Assembly: GCA_937905985.1 (NCBI GenBank)
Contig: CALCWC010000121.1
Span: 1-49,804, forward strand
Source of the DNA: an uncultured Verrucomicrobiales bacterium
Lineage (GTDB): Bacteria > Verrucomicrobiota > Verrucomicrobiia > Verrucomicrobiales > Akkermansiaceae
DNA length: 49,804 nucleotides
Reading direction: 5' to 3'
The notes beneath the pieces are model-generated. The model made no database searches. It saw only the letters and a program-made list of their open reading frames with translations, and was not told where the DNA came from. Shown here piece after piece: positions 48,752 through 49,804 of this stretch. Each line of letters starts with the position of its first letter. Within the stretch, counting starts at the first letter, position 1. A program made the translations under genes and the position numbers.

Positions 48752-48987
48752 GACACCTCGATGCAAGCGGCTTCCGCCTTTCTCAAAGAAAGCATATAAC
48801 CCCTCACGCGGATTTCCAGCGGGTCGCCCAGCGGCGCCATCCGCTTCACTTCCACCTCCGCTCCGCGCGTCAGCCCCATATCCAATATCCTTTGCCGCAG
48901 CGGTCCTGTGCCGTTCACGCGCGTCACGCGCACCGGCCTCCCCACCTTCGTTTGGTTCAACGTCCTTCCTGTCACGCTCTCTGCCAT
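48748..48987 (-). CDS. feoA: Ferrous iron transport protein A
   Basis: 79 aa from the ATG at 48987 (a TTG six codons upstream is less likely). SH3-like FeoA domain: GRPVRVTRVNGTGPLRQRILDMGLTRGAEVEVKRMAPLGDPLEIRVRGYMLSL covers almost all of it; the LRQRILDMGLTRG core is the family signature. It is a cytoplasmic accessory of FeoB and overlaps it by 4 bp. Confidence 0.94.
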   Translation of the reverse strand: MAESVTGRTLNQTKVGRPVRVTRVNGTGPLRQRILDMGLTRGAEVEVKRMAPLGDPLEIRVRGYMLSLRKAEAACIEVS

Positions 48988-49008
48988 GGCTTCTCTTGTT
49001 TGCAATGA

Positions 49009-49065
49009 ATGTTAGCCTAGACTAACATTTCGGTCAAGCGTAAAAGTTAGTCATGGCTAACTTTT
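49009..49065 (-). promoter_or_regulatory. feo promoter with two DtxR/IdeR-like palindromes
   Basis: On the minus strand: TTGACC (49037-49032), 17 bp, TAACAT (49014-49009). Box 1, GTTAG-N6-CTAAC (49011-49026), covers the -10 and spacer. Box 2, AAAAGTTAG-N6-CTAACTTTT (49042-49065), has perfect 9-bp arms and lies just upstream of the -35. The TTAG/CTAA half-sites are those of iron-dependent DtxR/IdeR regulators, so repression under iron sufficiency is likely. Confidence 0.75.
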
Positions 49066-49130
49066 CTCCGGGGGAATGCTGAAAATGCTTGCCAGAAACG
49101 GAATCGTGCGGTAGGATAGGCGCGCTTCCT

Positions 49131-49204
49131 GCTCCGGTAGCTCAGCTGGATAGAGCACGAGCCTTCTAAGCTTGGGGTCCCGCGTTCGAGTCGCGGCCGG
49201 AGCG
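49131..49204 (+). tRNA. tRNA-Arg (anticodon TCT)
   Basis: Acceptor GCTCCGG/CCGGAGC with discriminator G, D arm GCTC/GAGC, anticodon stem CGAGC/GCTTG with loop CTTCTAA (anticodon TCT), T arm CCGCG-TTCGAGT-CGCGG. 74 nt including the discriminator. CCA is not encoded. A terminator follows. Confidence 0.96.
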
Positions 49205-49208
49205 CTTA

Positions 49209-49240
49209 AACAGGCGCAACCTTTTCGGGTTGCGCCTGTT
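49209..49240. terminator. Terminator after tRNA-Arg
   Basis: AACAGGCGCAACC (49209-49221) pairs perfectly over 13 bp with GGTTGCGCCTGTT (49228-49240). It lies between convergent transcripts and may serve both. Confidence 0.85.
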
Positions 49241-49305
49241 CTGTCTGGCAGCATACGCTTGCCTGCATGTATCGGTATGCTTCATTTCATAAGCTGCTCT
49301 ATTTA

Positions 49306-49761
49306 TTAATCCAAACCAAAAGCCTTGTAGAGCTCTTCGGGAGAAATGACCGTCTTCATGCGCCCGGTCGTATCCTTGCCGGCGCGTTCCATGAAAGCCT
49401 CCACGCTCTTATCCATGCGGATTGACCGCTTGCCCAGCTCCGCTTCGTTTGCGACAACGGCCTTCAGTAGATCATCCATGTTGAAGACACCGGATTGGAC
49501 TGCCGTTCGGACCTTGACGATGGTGTCAATACTTTCGCGAACGGTGGCCGCGCTCTGCTCTGCGTTCTCCGGGGTGCATGCGTCCAAGGTGTCGCACAAG
49601 CGGGTCAGGGCAGCCATGAGTGCTTCCACGACTTGCGCGGGCGTGGCGAAGGCGGGCGTCTGCTCAACCGGTGTGGTGGCAGGAGCGGCGGGGGCGGGGG
49701 TTTGCGCGCTCAGGGGCAGCGCAACCATTGCGGCAATGGTGATGATGTGTTGTATTTTCAT
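49306..49761 (-). CDS. Small secreted helical protein, possible distant CYGSE relative
   Basis: 151 aa. Signal peptide (IITIAAMVALPLSAQ), Pro/Ala-rich spacer, then a helical domain (AQVVEALMAALTRLCDTLDACTPENAEQSAATV, IDTIVKVRTAVQ) and a C-terminal ISPEELYKAFGLD. The front half follows the pattern of the proteins at 20676-22723 (LTETLKGITDTATADAAAP), but the CYGSE end is missing. Function unknown. Confidence 0.7.
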   Translation of the reverse strand: MKIQHIITIAAMVALPLSAQTPAPAAPATTPVEQTPAFATPAQVVEALMAALTRLCDTLDACTPENAEQSAATVRESIDTIVKVRTAVQSGVFNMDDLLKAVVANEAELGKRSIRMDKSVEAFMERAGKDTTGRMKTVISPEELYKAFGLD

Positions 49762-49767
49762 GATATG

Positions 49768-49796
49768 AGTATATGGTAAAGTGGTTTCAAGTGAAA
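49768..49796 (-). promoter_or_regulatory. Promoter of the last secreted-protein gene
   Basis: On the minus strand: TTTCAC (49796-49791), 17 bp, TATACT (49773-49768), then exactly 6 bp to the ATG at 49761. A leaderless start is likely. Confidence 0.5.
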
Positions 49797-49804
49797 GTTA
49801 AGGC

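Overview
The window is a GC-rich bacterial segment with about 40 supported protein genes and two tRNAs, and no rRNA genes. The genes fit a Gram-negative, LPS-making anaerobe: WaaA/KdsD Kdo genes, an OprB-type porin, Feo ferrous-iron uptake, and an oxaloacetate decarboxylase/carboxyltransferase alpha subunit. Many small secreted proteins of unknown family, an ABCG-type half-transporter and overall gene style suggest Verrucomicrobiota, possibly an Akkermansia-like gut lineage. That placement is inference; no marker gene here settles it.

Layout, left to right. 1-2.1 kb: an IS110-family transposase flanked by non-coding DNA full of perfect hairpins and two copies of a dispersed palindromic repeat; a 13-bp inverted repeat joins base 1 to base 2067. 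2.1-6.1 kb: L,D-transpeptidase lipoprotein and oligopeptide ABC genes oppA-oppB-oppC. 6.1-9.9 kb: HipB/HipA toxin-antitoxin pair and recQ. 10-13 kb: oadA-like gene without a biotin domain, and a Sel1-repeat protein. 13.1-18.2 kb: a tight operon of an ABCG-like transporter, two unknown envelope proteins and gluQ. 18.3-20.6 kb: small secreted protein, then oppF-tatC on the minus strand. 20.7-22.7 kb: three adjacent secreted proteins built from one unrecognised domain with a CYGSE-like motif. 22.8-26.5 kb: ilvE, a sugar-nucleotide epimerase, a MITE-like element abutting a SWIM zinc-finger gene, and a membrane protein followed by a degenerate copy of its own tail. 26.8-35.5 kb: a further repeat copy, tRNA-Ser, and an intact three-gene phage-like operon (412-aa protein, 1,803-aa protein, terminase large subunit) with no other phage genes. 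35.5-44.8 kb: galM, lipoprotein, secreted protein, rsmD-waaA, kdsD, rpsF, a MATE exporter, an ankyrin protein and a TMEM43-like protein. 44.8-49.1 kb: a feoA-feoB-small Cys protein-porin operon behind two DtxR/IdeR-like palindromes. 49.1-49.8 kb: tRNA-Arg and another small secreted protein.

The most unusual items are: (i) FeoB carrying what looks like a circularly permuted DUF805 domain inside its membrane region; (ii) the isolated, intact terminase plus giant-protein operon; (iii) the tandem CYGSE-domain secreted family; (iv) the IS110 element with a highly structured 5' non-coding end (bridge-RNA candidate) lying between copies of a palindromic repeat; and (v) several near-consensus promoters whose predicted start point falls on, or within a few bases of, the start codon (leaderless or nearly leaderless mRNAs).
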